64,000 nucleotides of DNA. Source: Sulfitobacter sp. CW3 (GTDB lineage Bacteria; Pseudomonadota; Alphaproteobacteria; Rhodobacterales; Rhodobacteraceae). The position numbers were made by a program, and so were the translations under genes. The notes beneath the pieces were generated by a model. That model saw only the letters and a list, made by a program, of their open reading frames with translations. It was not told the origin of the DNA and ran no database searches. Each line of letters begins with the position of its first letter. The first letter of the stretch is position 1. Of this stretch, positions 37,596 to 46,200 are shown piece by piece. The stretch covers positions 248,001 through 312,000 of the forward strand of contig NZ_JAHXRL010000003.1 in assembly GCF_019392245.1 (NCBI RefSeq), in the 5' to 3' direction.

Positions 37596-37817
37596 ATGAA
37601 GGAACTTTTGCGCACCACCGACCCGACGATCATTGCTTTTGCCAGCGCCCTTCTTCAGGGCGAGGATATAGACTGCTTTCCGTTGGACGTAAATATGAGC
37701 GTTCTCGAAGGTGGTATTGGGATTTTCCCGCGCAGGTTAATGGTTCACGAAGATAAGCACAGCGCAGCCCTGCGCGTGCTGCGGGATAACGATATTCCTA
37801 CCGGCCTGCCTGATTGA
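37596..37817 (+). CDS. DUF2007 family small protein
   Basis: 73 residues from ATG 37596 (MKELLRTTDPTI). The pattern I-I-A-F-A-S-A-L-L-Q-G-E-D-I and C-terminal H-E-D-K-H-S-A-A-L-R-V-L-R-D matches DUF2007, small soluble proteins sometimes called putative signal transducing proteins. Four bases before the methyltransferase gene, so likely cotranscribed. Confidence 0.85.
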   Translation: MKELLRTTDPTIIAFASALLQGEDIDCFPLDVNMSVLEGGIGIFPRRLMVHEDKHSAALRVLRDNDIPTGLPD

Positions 37818-37821
37818 CCCC

Positions 37822-38571
37822 GTGCCAAGTTTTCACCCTGACGATCTGACGTATGATGCTTTCTTGGGCGGCAAACTGCATCTGTGGCAGCCGCGTAAAG
37901 GGTATCGCGCAGGGGTCGACCCCGTTCTACTGGCGGCAACTGTGCCGGCGGTACCCGGACAACATGTGCTAGAGCTAGGCTGCGGTGTCGGGGCTGCGTC
38001 ACTTTGTCTTGGTGCGCGTGTGCCCGGATTGTCCCTGACCGGGGTCGAGGTTCAGCCGGCCTATGCCGAACTCGCCCGTCGGAATCATCCCGCGTTCGAG
38101 GTGTTCGAGGCCGATCTTGCCGCGATGCCATTGTCGTTGCGGCAGCGCCAGTTTGACCACGTATTGGCGAACCCCCCGTATTTTGACCGCGCGGCATCTA
38201 TTGCTTCGCAGGACAGCGCACGTGAAACCGCGATGGGTGAACAAACACCATTGGCGAAATGGGTTGAAATCGCTGCCAAAAGACTGGCCCCGAAAGGGCA
38301 GGCGCATTTCATTCACCGGGCAGAGCGGCTTCCTGATCTGATCCGGGCATTGCCCCATGATATGGGCAGCATCGAGGTGCTGCCGATTGCCCCGCGGATC
38401 GGACGTATGGCCGAGCTGATTATCCTACGGGCGCGCAAATCCGGCCGGGGGGCGTTTCGGCTATGTGCGCCGTTGATCATGCATGAAGGGGCTGAACATG
38501 TCTCGGATGGGGACAGCTATGTTCCCGCGATCCGTGCGGTGCTGCGCGACGGCGCGGCGCTGCCATTCTAG
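37822..38571 (+). CDS. SAM-dependent methyltransferase, TrmN6/YfiC-like
   Basis: 249 residues, GTG start. SAM loop VLELGCGVGAASLCL near 48-62 and the N6-adenine/glutamine catalytic motif NPPYF near 117-121 point to the tRNA1(Val) A37-N6 or related methyltransferase family. Follows DUF2007 by four bases. Exact target cannot be read from sequence. Confidence 0.87.
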   Translation: MPSFHPDDLTYDAFLGGKLHLWQPRKGYRAGVDPVLLAATVPAVPGQHVLELGCGVGAASLCLGARVPGLSLTGVEVQPAYAELARRNHPAFEVFEADLAAMPLSLRQRQFDHVLANPPYFDRAASIASQDSARETAMGEQTPLAKWVEIAAKRLAPKGQAHFIHRAERLPDLIRALPHDMGSIEVLPIAPRIGRMAELIILRARKSGRGAFRLCAPLIMHEGAEHVSDGDSYVPAIRAVLRDGAALPF

Positions 38572-38682
38572 GCATCAACCAGCCGATCGTTCGACTTGTT
38601 CGTAAACTTGCTGCACCGCCGCGTGACAGGTGAATTTTTTCGTGGTTCACTTGTATCACGCAACCCAACAAAGGAGAGTTAA

Positions 38683-38847
38683 GTGGCATTTGACGCACAT
38701 CTTGAAGCTTTGAAACGGAAACACTTGGCGGTGAGCGACGCTGTAGAGGAAGCACAGCGCGCCCCGGGTATCGACGATCTGAAAGTTGCGACGATGAAGA
38801 AGAAAAAGCTTCGATTGAAGGAAGAGATAGCGAGACTAACCGTTTAG
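38683..38847 (+). CDS. DUF465 (YdcH-like) small protein
   Basis: 54 residues, GTG start with AAGGAG nine bases upstream. Sequence MAFDAHLEALKRKHLAVSD then a Lys-rich helix ending EEIARLTV matches the DUF465/YdcH family, short helical proteins of unknown function. The remaining 150 bases to the LysR gene hold only a 10-bp palindrome (AGCTTAAGCT at 38849). Confidence 0.8.
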   Translation: MAFDAHLEALKRKHLAVSDAVEEAQRAPGIDDLKVATMKKKKLRLKEEIARLTV

Positions 38848-38997
38848 AAGCTTAAGCTAGACTTACCATAGCTGGCGCGCGCTGCAAAAACGAGCGCCGC
38901 CAGTGATCAGTGTCGAGGCCCGTCAGGTGGGCCGCCGCATTCATTCCCCCAACATTTACGCATAAATCGACTGGGTCTGGGTCTAGTCTTGCGATTG

Positions 38998-39936
38998 TTA
39001 TGCGGGCTGTCTGGAAATGATCGGCATACTGTCTGCAACATCCGACGTTTTGCCAATCTCGTGTAGGATCCATTCCCTAAACGCGGCGATCTGCGGACGG
39101 TCCTGTGCTGAGTTAGGGCATAGAAACCAAAACCGCGCACCGGTATCCAGCGCGGCATTATATGGCGCGACCAACCGGCCTTCGACCAGATCCTTGATGA
39201 CCAATGCGCGCCGTCCCATCACCACACCAACCCCTGCCAGTGCTGCGTCTGTGGCATGATCCGCTTGGGAAAACCTTGGCCCTAGCGCGACAGGCGGGGC
39301 AAGGCCCATCGCTGCAAACCAAGTGTTCCAATCCGTCGGTAGGTCCAGAAACCCCATCGAATCATCCACGATCAACGGCGCGGCGCGCAGGCTGGCCGGT
39401 GTCGGGTAACGCGCGGCCAATTCTGGTGTCATCACCGGGGTGACCCATTCGTCAGCAAGGGGCAGGGCATAGAGGTCTGGATCGACGGAAGATCCAAACC
39501 GGATCGCCACATCAATATTGTCACGGGCAAAGTCCATTTTACGCAAGGAAGCCGAGAACCTTAGCTCGACCTCTGGGTGGGCTTGGGCAAAGTCGTAAAG
39601 CCGGGGGGCCAACCATTTGGCAGTAAACGCAGGGCCTGCGGTCACGGTAAGCGATTGATGGTCTTGGGTGCGCTGTGCGGCCCGCCAGGCGGCGGCAAGC
39701 GTTTGAAACCCGTCCGTAGTGCCGGGGGCGAGGGCGATTCCTGCCTCGGTCAACGCCACGGCACGATTGAGCCGCCTGAAAAGCGGCGCGCCGAAATGCG
39801 CCTCAAGCGATTTGATCTGAAAGCTAAGCGCCGCTGGCGTGACGTTAAGCTCAGCCGCAGCTGACGCAAAAGACAGATGTCTTGCAGCGGCTTCAAATGC
39901 GCGCAAAGCGGTTAGCGGGGGCAGGCGGTCGGACAT
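38998..39936 (-). CDS. LysR-family transcriptional regulator, GcvA-like
   Basis: 312 residues. N-terminal winged HTH (LTALRAFEAAARHLSFASAA, VTPAALSFQIKSLE) and periplasmic-binding-like effector domain (ALRKMDFARDNIDVAIRFG). The beginning resembles GcvA-type regulators, but the effector is unknown. It is divergent from a 42-residue gene, with a TTTCTT-N10-AAGAAA dyad between, a likely autoregulatory site. Confidence 0.9.
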   Translation of the reverse strand: MSDRLPPLTALRAFEAAARHLSFASAAAELNVTPAALSFQIKSLEAHFGAPLFRRLNRAVALTEAGIALAPGTTDGFQTLAAAWRAAQRTQDHQSLTVTAGPAFTAKWLAPRLYDFAQAHPEVELRFSASLRKMDFARDNIDVAIRFGSSVDPDLYALPLADEWVTPVMTPELAARYPTPASLRAAPLIVDDSMGFLDLPTDWNTWFAAMGLAPPVALGPRFSQADHATDAALAGVGVVMGRRALVIKDLVEGRLVAPYNAALDTGARFWFLCPNSAQDRPQIAAFREWILHEIGKTSDVADSMPIISRQPA

Positions 39937-39948
39937 TTCAGTTCAATA

Positions 39949-39970
39949 TTTCTTGTGTGAGGCAAAGAAA
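39949..39970. promoter_or_regulatory. Candidate LysR operator
   Basis: Inverted repeat TTTCTT - 10 bases - AAGAAA, 13 bases upstream of the LysR start codon, in the 109-bp divergent region. It has the T-N11-A-like form of LysR sites. Confidence 0.4.
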
Positions 39971-40045
39971 GTCTCGTTTGTACGATGCCCACTATAGGAC
40001 CAAGTTAGAGGAAGAACAGAAATTCTTGATAGCCGGAGGCTGAAC

Positions 40046-40174
40046 ATGATCGAGGCAACAACAAACCGCGCCGCACGAAACGCAATGGAAGAGGCACACC
40101 GTGAACGGGCCCGTGCAACGCTTGAGTTCTGGGGGTGGCTGTTCGGATCGGCCGAGCGGCGCAAATTAAACTAA
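40046..40174 (+). CDS. 42-residue Arg-rich protein divergent from LysR
   Basis: ATG preceded by GGAGG at seven bases. The product (MIEATTNRAARNAMEEAHRE, then ARATLEFWGWLFGSAERRKLN) is rich in Ala, Arg and Glu with one aromatic FWGWLF patch, so probably an amphipathic helix. It is the only gene between the LysR gene and the phaB terminator and so a candidate target of that LysR. Family not recognised. Confidence 0.6.
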   Translation: MIEATTNRAARNAMEEAHRERARATLEFWGWLFGSAERRKLN

Positions 40175-40208
40175 AACAAAAAGGCCAGCGCATCGCTGCA
40201 CTGGCCTT
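40175..40208 (-). terminator. Rho-independent terminator of phaB
   Basis: On the minus strand: stem AAGGCCAG / CTGGCCTT with a 12-base loop, followed by TTTTGTTTT, about 24 bases after the phaB stop. Confidence 0.8.
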
Positions 40209-40231
40209 ATGCAATTTAACGGGCGGTCACA

Positions 40232-40954
40232 TTACGTGATGTATTGTGCACCGTTCGCTGTGATGGTGGAGCCGTTGATGAAACTGGCGTCATCAGAGGC
40301 CAAGAATAGCACCGCGCGTGCAATGTCTTCTGGTTCACCCAAGCGGCCAGCTGGGATTTGCGCAATAATCGATTCGCGCACTTTTTCCGGAACAGCCATG
40401 ACCATGTCAGTGGCGATATAGCCCGGACAGATCGCGTTGGCGGTAATGCCGGCACGTGCACCTTCTTGTGCAAGTGATTTGATGATGCCCAGATCACCGG
40501 CTTTGGTGGCGGCATAGTTCACTTGGGCGAACTGGCCCTTTTGCCCGTTGATCGAGCTGATAACCACGACGCGACCGAATTTGCGTTCCCGCATGCCGGG
40601 CCAGATCGGGTGAATGGTGTTGAACACGCCGGTCAGGTTGGTGTTGATCACCTGATGCCATTGTTCCGGGGTCATTTTATGGAACGGCGCGTCGCGTGTG
40701 ATGCCTGCATTGGCAACCACAACCTCAATTGGGCCAAGGTCTGCTTCGACGTTTGCGATGCCAGCCTTTGAGGCGTCGTAATCGGCGACATCCCATTTAT
40801 AGGTCTTGATACCAGTGCTCTCGGTGAATTTTGCAGCAGCTTCATCGTTGCCTGCATAAGTGGCAGCGACGCTATAGCCGGCATCCTTGAGTGCTGTTGA
40901 AATGGCGGCACCGATCCCTCGGCTACCTCCGGTCACAAGTGCGACACGTGACAT
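40232..40954 (-). CDS. phaB: Acetoacetyl-CoA reductase
   Basis: 240 residues, NADPH-dependent short-chain dehydrogenase giving (R)-3-hydroxybutyryl-CoA for polyhydroxybutyrate. Cofactor loop VTGGSRGIGAA at 7-17, NAGITRD, and catalytic S / Y-x-x-x-K in SSINGQKGQ and VNYAATKAG. ATG 40954 fits the family; upstream frame does not. It follows phaA after a 178-base gap that holds an intercistronic hairpin and a possible promoter. Confidence 0.94.
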   Translation of the reverse strand: MSRVALVTGGSRGIGAAISTALKDAGYSVAATYAGNDEAAAKFTESTGIKTYKWDVADYDASKAGIANVEADLGPIEVVVANAGITRDAPFHKMTPEQWHQVINTNLTGVFNTIHPIWPGMRERKFGRVVVISSINGQKGQFAQVNYAATKAGDLGIIKSLAQEGARAGITANAICPGYIATDMVMAVPEKVRESIIAQIPAGRLGEPEDIARAVLFLASDDASFINGSTITANGAQYIT

Positions 40955-40977
40955 TGTTACCCCTTCCCTTGCGGTAA

Positions 40978-40999
40978 TGTTATTTCGTTTGCGATAACA
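40978..40999. promoter_or_regulatory. Dyad upstream of phaB
   Basis: TGTTAT - 10 bases - ATAACA, 24 bases before the phaB start codon. On the minus strand TTGCAA N18 TATCTA further upstream could be a phaB promoter. A repressor site is possible; the binder is unknown. Confidence 0.3.
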
Positions 41000-41096
41000 A
41001 TTTAGTAATTTTATTACGCCCTGAATAGATAGGACATCATATACCGGCTTTGCAACCGTTTTGGGTCGGTTTTTGGGAAATGATTTAGGAGAGTGG

Positions 41097-41124
41097 TGCA
41101 CGGCGCATCCAACTGCGCCGTGCA
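41097..41124 (-). other. phaA-phaB intercistronic hairpin
   Basis: Perfect 11-bp stem TGCACGGCGCA / TGCGCCGTGCA with a six-base loop, 8 bases after the phaA stop. No T-run follows, so it is likely an mRNA-stability or attenuating element, not a full terminator. Confidence 0.6.
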
Positions 41125-41132
41125 GGCGTTAA

Positions 41133-42308
41133 TTAGGGGCGTTCAAGGCACATCGCGACGCCCATGCCGCCACCGATACACAATGTGGCAAGGCCCTTTT
41201 TCGCACCGCGACGCTGCATTTCAAACAACAGCGTGTTGAGGATTCGCGCGCCAGAGGCACCGATCGGGTGACCAATCGCAATAGCGCCACCATTGACGTT
41301 CACGATTTCTGGGTCCCAACCCATGTCCTTGTTCACGGCACAAGCTTGTGCGGCAAAGGCTTCGTTCGCCTCGACCAAGTCCAGATCTTCCGGCTTCCAG
41401 CCCGCTTTTTCCAGCGCTTTGCGTGATGCGTAAATGGGGCCGGCACCCATGATGCTGGGGTCTAGGCCAACGGTTGCGTAGGATGCGATGCGGGCCAATG
41501 GCGTGATGCCGCGCTTTTCGGCATTGTCGGCAGACATCAACAAGGCACCAGCGGCACCATCGTTCAAGCCCGAGGCGTTTGCCGCGGTGACAGAGCCATC
41601 TTTGGTGAAAGCAGGGCGCAGTTTTTGCATCGCTTCCATCGACGCGCCATGACGAATGTATTCATCGCTATCGACAACGCTTTCGCCTTTGCGGGTTTTG
41701 ATCGTATAGGCCACGATCTCGTCCGCGAATTTGCCTGCTTTTTGTGCGGCCTCGGCCTTGTTCTGGGAACGGACGGCGAACTCGTCTTGTTGCTCGCGGC
41801 TGATTTGCCATTTTTCCGCGACGTTTTCAGCGGTTTGGCCCATGTGATAGCCGTTGAACGCATCCCAAAGACCGTCTTTGATCATGGTGTCGATGAACTG
41901 CAAATCGCCCATTTTTTGCCCGGGGCGCAGGTTTTGCGCGTGGGGGCTCATGGACATGTTTTCCTGACCGCCGGCGGCCACAATATCAGCGTCGCCCAGT
42001 TGAATGTGCTGCGCGGCCAAGGCAACGGCGCGCAAGCCGGAACCACACACCTGGTTGATCGACCATGCGGCAGATTCAATTGGCAGCCCCGCGTTTACAT
42101 GTGCCTGACGTGCGGGGTTTTGCCCCTGTGCGGCTGTGAGGACCTGACCCAAAATGGTCTCTGACACTTCGGATGCATCAATTCCTGCGCGCGCAACAAT
42201 CTCTTTCAAGACCGCCGCGCCCATGTCGTGGGCAGGTGTATTTGCAAAAGATCCGTTGAAGCTGCCCACGGCAGTGCGCGCCGCGGATGCGATGACAACA
42301 TTCGTCAT
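41133..42308 (-). CDS. phaA: Acetyl-CoA C-acetyltransferase (beta-ketothiolase)
   Basis: 391 residues. It condenses two acetyl-CoA to acetoacetyl-CoA, the first step of polyhydroxybutyrate synthesis. Acyl-enzyme Cys88 in [21 protein letters not shown] with the catalytic His near 348, and the C-terminal CIGGGMG with the second Cys are all present. Upstream of phaB on the same strand; no phaC or phaZ in the window. The 116 bases upstream hold no gene. Confidence 0.95.
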   Translation of the reverse strand: MTNVVIASAARTAVGSFNGSFANTPAHDMGAAVLKEIVARAGIDASEVSETILGQVLTAAQGQNPARQAHVNAGLPIESAAWSINQVCGSGLRAVALAAQHIQLGDADIVAAGGQENMSMSPHAQNLRPGQKMGDLQFIDTMIKDGLWDAFNGYHMGQTAENVAEKWQISREQQDEFAVRSQNKAEAAQKAGKFADEIVAYTIKTRKGESVVDSDEYIRHGASMEAMQKLRPAFTKDGSVTAANASGLNDGAAGALLMSADNAEKRGITPLARIASYATVGLDPSIMGAGPIYASRKALEKAGWKPEDLDLVEANEAFAAQACAVNKDMGWDPEIVNVNGGAIAIGHPIGASGARILNTLLFEMQRRGAKKGLATLCIGGGMGVAMCLERP

Positions 42309-42424
42309 GTGTATTCCCTCAGGTTATTGACCAACGGGGTACCTATCGCAGTGCATCTGCGATCCCCTAGCCTTCTGGGAACGGGATATATCGCATCGCA
42401 GCACATGCGGCAATCTCGACCTGC

Positions 42425-43267
42425 TTATCCTGATTTTCGGTTCTCCGGTTTGATGGACCAATAGGGCCGTGTGGTTGGCCCCCCGAACAGATACCCTTGT
42501 TGGCAATCGATCCCCAGCTCGCGCAGCATAGCGGAATCTTCTTTATTTTCGACCTGTTCTGCGACGGTTACCATGTCAAAATTCTCGGCAATCGATACCA
42601 TCACTGTGATCAATGCGCGGTTTTCAGCATTTTTTGAAATTCCGCGCGTAAATTGCCCGTCAATTTTCAAGATATCGAAATAGAGGTCCTTGAAATAGCG
42701 GATGGCAGTATAGCCTGACCCGAAATTATCCAGCGCAAAGCACACGCCCTGATCCTGCATGTTGTTGATGAAATCCGCGACAAGCTCTGGCATCAACATC
42801 GCCGATTGTTCGCTTATTTCAAGGATCAGGCGTTCACCAAGTGTGGCATCACGTGACAGCCACCTGTTCATCATGCTGGTCCACGCCTTGAACCCGATCG
42901 AGCGCGCGGACATGTTGATTGAAATGCGTAAATTCGGGTTTTGTTGCAGTGCCATCATCCCTGCGCGCAAGGATAGAACATCGATTTCGCGGCCTAATTG
43001 GGTGGTCTCAACCACGGACATGAATTCACGTGCGGGAATGACGCGGCCGGTCGGGTCGAGTACACGAATAAGCCCCTCGTGAAACGCGACGCTGTTACTG
43101 GACACATCACGAATTACGGGCTGGTACGCCATCAACGTCTGTTTATGATCAACCGCGTCCCGCACCATCGTGAGCGTCGATTTGTCGCGCTGCGCCACCG
43201 CGTATTCCAGCGGATTTTCCCCACCCTCGGGGAGGTTGGCGAAGCGATGTTTGGACCGCTGTTGCAC
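42425..43267 (-). CDS. EAL-domain protein with altered catalytic motifs
   Basis: 280 residues, GTG start with AAGGA upstream. A stand-alone EAL domain with no GGDEF, PAS or membrane segment. The signature E-A-L is EGL (64-66), and the metal-binding D-D-F-G-T-G is DNFGSG (180-185). N118, E150, K201, and A-E-Q-V-E-N keep other family positions. Cyclic-di-GMP phosphodiesterase activity may be reduced or lost; it could be a c-di-GMP-binding effector. Confidence 0.85.
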   Translation of the reverse strand: MQQRSKHRFANLPEGGENPLEYAVAQRDKSTLTMVRDAVDHKQTLMAYQPVIRDVSSNSVAFHEGLIRVLDPTGRVIPAREFMSVVETTQLGREIDVLSLRAGMMALQQNPNLRISINMSARSIGFKAWTSMMNRWLSRDATLGERLILEISEQSAMLMPELVADFINNMQDQGVCFALDNFGSGYTAIRYFKDLYFDILKIDGQFTRGISKNAENRALITVMVSIAENFDMVTVAEQVENKEDSAMLRELGIDCQQGYLFGGPTTRPYWSIKPENRKSG

Positions 43268-43397
43268 GTCGCAGATTCCTTTTGCGCTAGGTTACCCGTG
43301 CGTTAGTGCATGATGTTTTCATAAGAGCGGGTTAAACGACTAATGAGAGTATATTTTTACACATAGAAGGCGGGCCGGTAGTGCCAGCTGGAAAGGG

Positions 43398-43976
43398 ATG
43401 AAGATGCAGCGTTGCGATTGGGCCGGCCCGGAGCAGATCTACCTTGATTATCATGACACTGATTGGGGTGTGCCAGAATATGATAGTCGCGCATTGTGGG
43501 AAAAGCTGGTTCTGGATGGGTTTCAGGCGGGGCTTAGCTGGATCACAATCCTTAAAAAACGAGAGAATTTTCGCGAGGCTTTTGCCGGATTTGATCCTGA
43601 TGTGATCGCACGCTGGGGTGACGCGGAGGTCGAGACCTTGCTGCAAAACCCCGGAATCATTCGCCACCGTGGCAAGATTGAAGCGACGATCACCAACGCC
43701 CGTGTCTGGCAAAAAATTGAAGCTCGGGAAGGGTTTGATACCTATCTATGGAACTACGTCGGGGGTGCACCTTTGCAAAACCGTTTTGCGTCCCAAGCGG
43801 ATGTACCGCCGTCGACTGCGTTGTCAGCGCAGATATCAAAAGACCTAAAGAAAGAGGGGTTTAAGTTTTGTGGCCCCACGATCGTCTATGCGTTCATGGA
43901 GGCCGTAGGCATGGTGAACGATCACCTTGTTACCTGCCATCGACACGACGTCGTCGCGTCGATGGCAAAGGAGTAA
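43398..43976 (+). CDS. tag: DNA-3-methyladenine glycosylase I
   Basis: 192 residues. Tag removes 3-methyladenine from DNA. RCDWAGPEQIYLDYHDTDWG at the N-terminus, DGFQAGLSWITIL, and the C-terminal CHRH carry the Zn ligands (Cys, His, His, Cys) and substrate pocket. A second ATG six bases on has better spacing to AAGGGA and may be the real start. Divergent from the EAL gene. Confidence 0.93.
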   Translation: MKMQRCDWAGPEQIYLDYHDTDWGVPEYDSRALWEKLVLDGFQAGLSWITILKKRENFREAFAGFDPDVIARWGDAEVETLLQNPGIIRHRGKIEATITNARVWQKIEAREGFDTYLWNYVGGAPLQNRFASQADVPPSTALSAQISKDLKKEGFKFCGPTIVYAFMEAVGMVNDHLVTCHRHDVVASMAKE

Positions 43977-43994
43977 CACGCAGTTTTAACCGCG

Positions 43995-45026
43995 CTATTT
44001 TGCTTTTCTGGCCTGTGCAAATGACAGCAGTTTTTTGCTGCTTTCATCCCACAGATGCAGACGTGCGTTTGCGAAGCTTTCCCGCAGCGTAAGAGTGTTG
44101 ATCTGCGCCAAGGCGTTATGATCACGCAATACTTCGGGCAGGCGGTAGAACGGAATGCGGCTGTACAAGTGATGCACGTGATGGATGCCGATATTCGCGC
44201 TAAGCCATTGCAAAGGCGCGGGAAGTTTATAGTGAGAGCTGCCGTTCAGGGCGGCTTCGTGAATGTCCCATGTTGGGTCGACATCCCATAGGGTCGTTTC
44301 AAACTGGTGCTGAACGTAGAACAGCCAGACGCCAGCGGTCGCCGCCAACAGGGTCGTGGGCAGGAAAATCAGCAAGATTGGTTTCACGCCGCCAAAGTAG
44401 AAAACGATGGAAAGCGCAACAAGGATTGCCGCATTGGTGCACATGGCGCTGACCCAATAGCGCGCATGTTTGGTCAGCCCCATCGGAACCCGTTGTTGGA
44501 TAAAGAACAGGTACAGCGGGCCCAGGCCAAACAGCACTAGCGGATGGCGATACAGGCGGTAATATAGACGTTTTTTCGGTGTCAGCGCGCGATATTCGGC
44601 CACAGTCAGAGTATCGATATCACCAATGCCGCGGCGCGACAGATTGCCTGACGTGCTGTGGTGCATGGAATGCGAACGTTTCCAGACATCATATGGTGTC
44701 AGCGTCAAAACGCCCAGAACACGGCCCAGCCAGTCGCTTAGGGACCGGTTCGAATAAAAGGCATAGTGCCCGCAATCATGTTGGATTGCGAACAAACGCA
44801 GCAAAAACGCCGCGTTACAGACAGAGATAGCGAGCGTAAGCCAAGGCGTGATGGACAGTGATACCCAAGCCAATGACCACAATGCGATAAATGGCACGAC
44901 CGTTACCGCGAGCTCGAAGGTGCTTCTTACAGCATCGGGATCACGGTAGTTCGAGAGGACCTTGATCCACTCGCGCGCCGGAGTGGCGTTCGCGGGTTGC
45001 CCGAAAACATTGGAATTGTCGTTCAT
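43995..45026 (-). CDS. Membrane fatty acid desaturase
   Basis: 343 residues, about four membrane helices and three histidine clusters: HDCGH at 83-87, HSMHH at 119-123, and HHVHH near 282. These bind the di-iron centre of acyl-lipid desaturases (omega-6/delta-12 type pattern). Substrate position cannot be decided from sequence. Separated from rpsD by 381 bases. Confidence 0.9.
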   Translation of the reverse strand: MNDNSNVFGQPANATPAREWIKVLSNYRDPDAVRSTFELAVTVVPFIALWSLAWVSLSITPWLTLAISVCNAAFLLRLFAIQHDCGHYAFYSNRSLSDWLGRVLGVLTLTPYDVWKRSHSMHHSTSGNLSRRGIGDIDTLTVAEYRALTPKKRLYYRLYRHPLVLFGLGPLYLFFIQQRVPMGLTKHARYWVSAMCTNAAILVALSIVFYFGGVKPILLIFLPTTLLAATAGVWLFYVQHQFETTLWDVDPTWDIHEAALNGSSHYKLPAPLQWLSANIGIHHVHHLYSRIPFYRLPEVLRDHNALAQINTLTLRESFANARLHLWDESSKKLLSFAQARKAK

Positions 45027-45271
45027 ATGCCTGCTTTTCTTATTTTTACCCGCCGTCTTGATAAACGAATGTACGATTTAGACAACGCATAAAAGCTGAC
45101 CAAGCCCAAGGGACGCTTTCCATCATTGCAACGCAGTCAAGCGGCATCCCAATTGGCGACGACCCTAGGGACCATTTAGCTAACACATCGTTAATTTCGC
45201 TGATAAAGCGTGTGGACCACGTCGCGGATTGCACGAAAACCACCTTTCGCCTCGTTTTCGACCTTCTCGCA
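45027..45271. other. Non-coding stretch upstream of desaturase and rpsD promoter
   Basis: Part of the only gap over 300 bases (45027-45407). I see no ORF with a ribosome site, tRNA or strong dyad in this part; it should hold the desaturase promoter and upstream control region. The rest holds the rpsD promoter and leader. Confidence 0.5.
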
Positions 45272-45299
45272 TTGACTCCGCGCTGAACCCTCGTATAAG
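45272..45299 (+). promoter_or_regulatory. Sigma70-type promoter of rpsD
   Basis: TTGACT - 16 bases - TATAAG, about 109 bases before the rpsD start. Near-consensus, as expected for a ribosomal protein. The leader after it is ~100 bases, long enough for regulatory folding. Confidence 0.7.
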
Positions 45300-45407
45300 C
45301 GCGGCTTCATTGGTGTTGGTGGACCCTGCAAGGGGAACCCTGTCGGGCTTTATGCCAGAGGACAACGCCCTTTACCGCCTGAAAAGGCCATAAAAAGGAG
45401 AACAGCC

Positions 45408-46028
45408 GTGACTAAACGCACCGCTGCCAAGCACAAAATTGACCGCCGCATGGGCGAAAACATCTGGGGCCGTCCAAAATCCCCAGTAAACCGTCGCGAA
45501 TATGGCCCCGGCCAGCACGGTCAGCGCCGCAAGGGCAAAATTTCCGACTTCGGTATCCAGCTGCGCGCCAAGCAGAAGCTCAAGGGTTACTACGGCGACC
45601 TGACCGAAAAGCAGTTCCGCCGCATTTACGGTGAAGCCGAGCGTGTAAAAGGTGATACAGGTGAAAACCTGATCGGTCTGCTCGAGCGTCGCTTGGACGC
45701 GGTTGTATACCGTGCCAAGTTCGTTGCGACTGTTTTTGCTGCGCGCCAATTCGTGAACCACGGCCACGTCAAAGTTAACGGCAAGAAGGTTAACATTCCT
45801 TCCTACCGCGTAAAAGAAGGCGACGTGATCGAAGTACGTGACCGTTCCAAGCAGATGGCAGCATTGCTTGAAGCCACTCAACTGGCCGAGCGTGACGTTC
45901 CTGATTACATGGAAGTCGATCACTCCAAGATGACAGCGACATTCGTACGCACCCCGACTTTGGGCGACGTGCCATACCCTGTCATGATGGAACCGAACCT
46001 CGTGGTCGAATTCTACGCGAAGAACTAA
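45408..46028 (+). CDS. rpsD: 30S ribosomal protein S4
   Basis: 206 residues, GTG start with AAAAAGGAG upstream. S4 is a primary 16S rRNA binder in 30S assembly. The N-terminal domain ([20 protein letters not shown]) and S4 RNA-binding domain ([33 protein letters not shown]) are intact. It is a single-gene unit with its own promoter and terminator, not in the alpha operon. Confidence 0.96.
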   Translation: MTKRTAAKHKIDRRMGENIWGRPKSPVNRREYGPGQHGQRRKGKISDFGIQLRAKQKLKGYYGDLTEKQFRRIYGEAERVKGDTGENLIGLLERRLDAVVYRAKFVATVFAARQFVNHGHVKVNGKKVNIPSYRVKEGDVIEVRDRSKQMAALLEATQLAERDVPDYMEVDHSKMTATFVRTPTLGDVPYPVMMEPNLVVEFYAKN

Positions 46029-46050
46029 GGTTCCTCGCATATCTATTGCC

Positions 46051-46088
46051 AAGGGGCCGCGCTGGAGAATACCGGCGCGGCCCTTTTC
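46051..46088 (+). terminator. Rho-independent terminator of rpsD
   Basis: Stem GGGCCGCGCTGG / CCGGCGCGGCCC (T-G pair inside) with loop AGAATA, flanked by AAG and TTTT, 25 bases after the stop. Confidence 0.85.
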
Positions 46089-46200
46089 CGTTTGATCAAG
46101 GGGCAGGCGTGGGGCATATGCCACGTGACGTAGGGCCAACATCATAGGTGGCGCTAACTAGGGTGCGGGTCTATGGTCCGCCCGACAGGAGATTTAACAG

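Noticed and set aside
45300..45407. A tRNA or riboswitch in the rpsD leader
   Set aside because: Looked for cloverleaf arms and T-loop consensus; none fit. The leader may fold but nothing recognisable is there.
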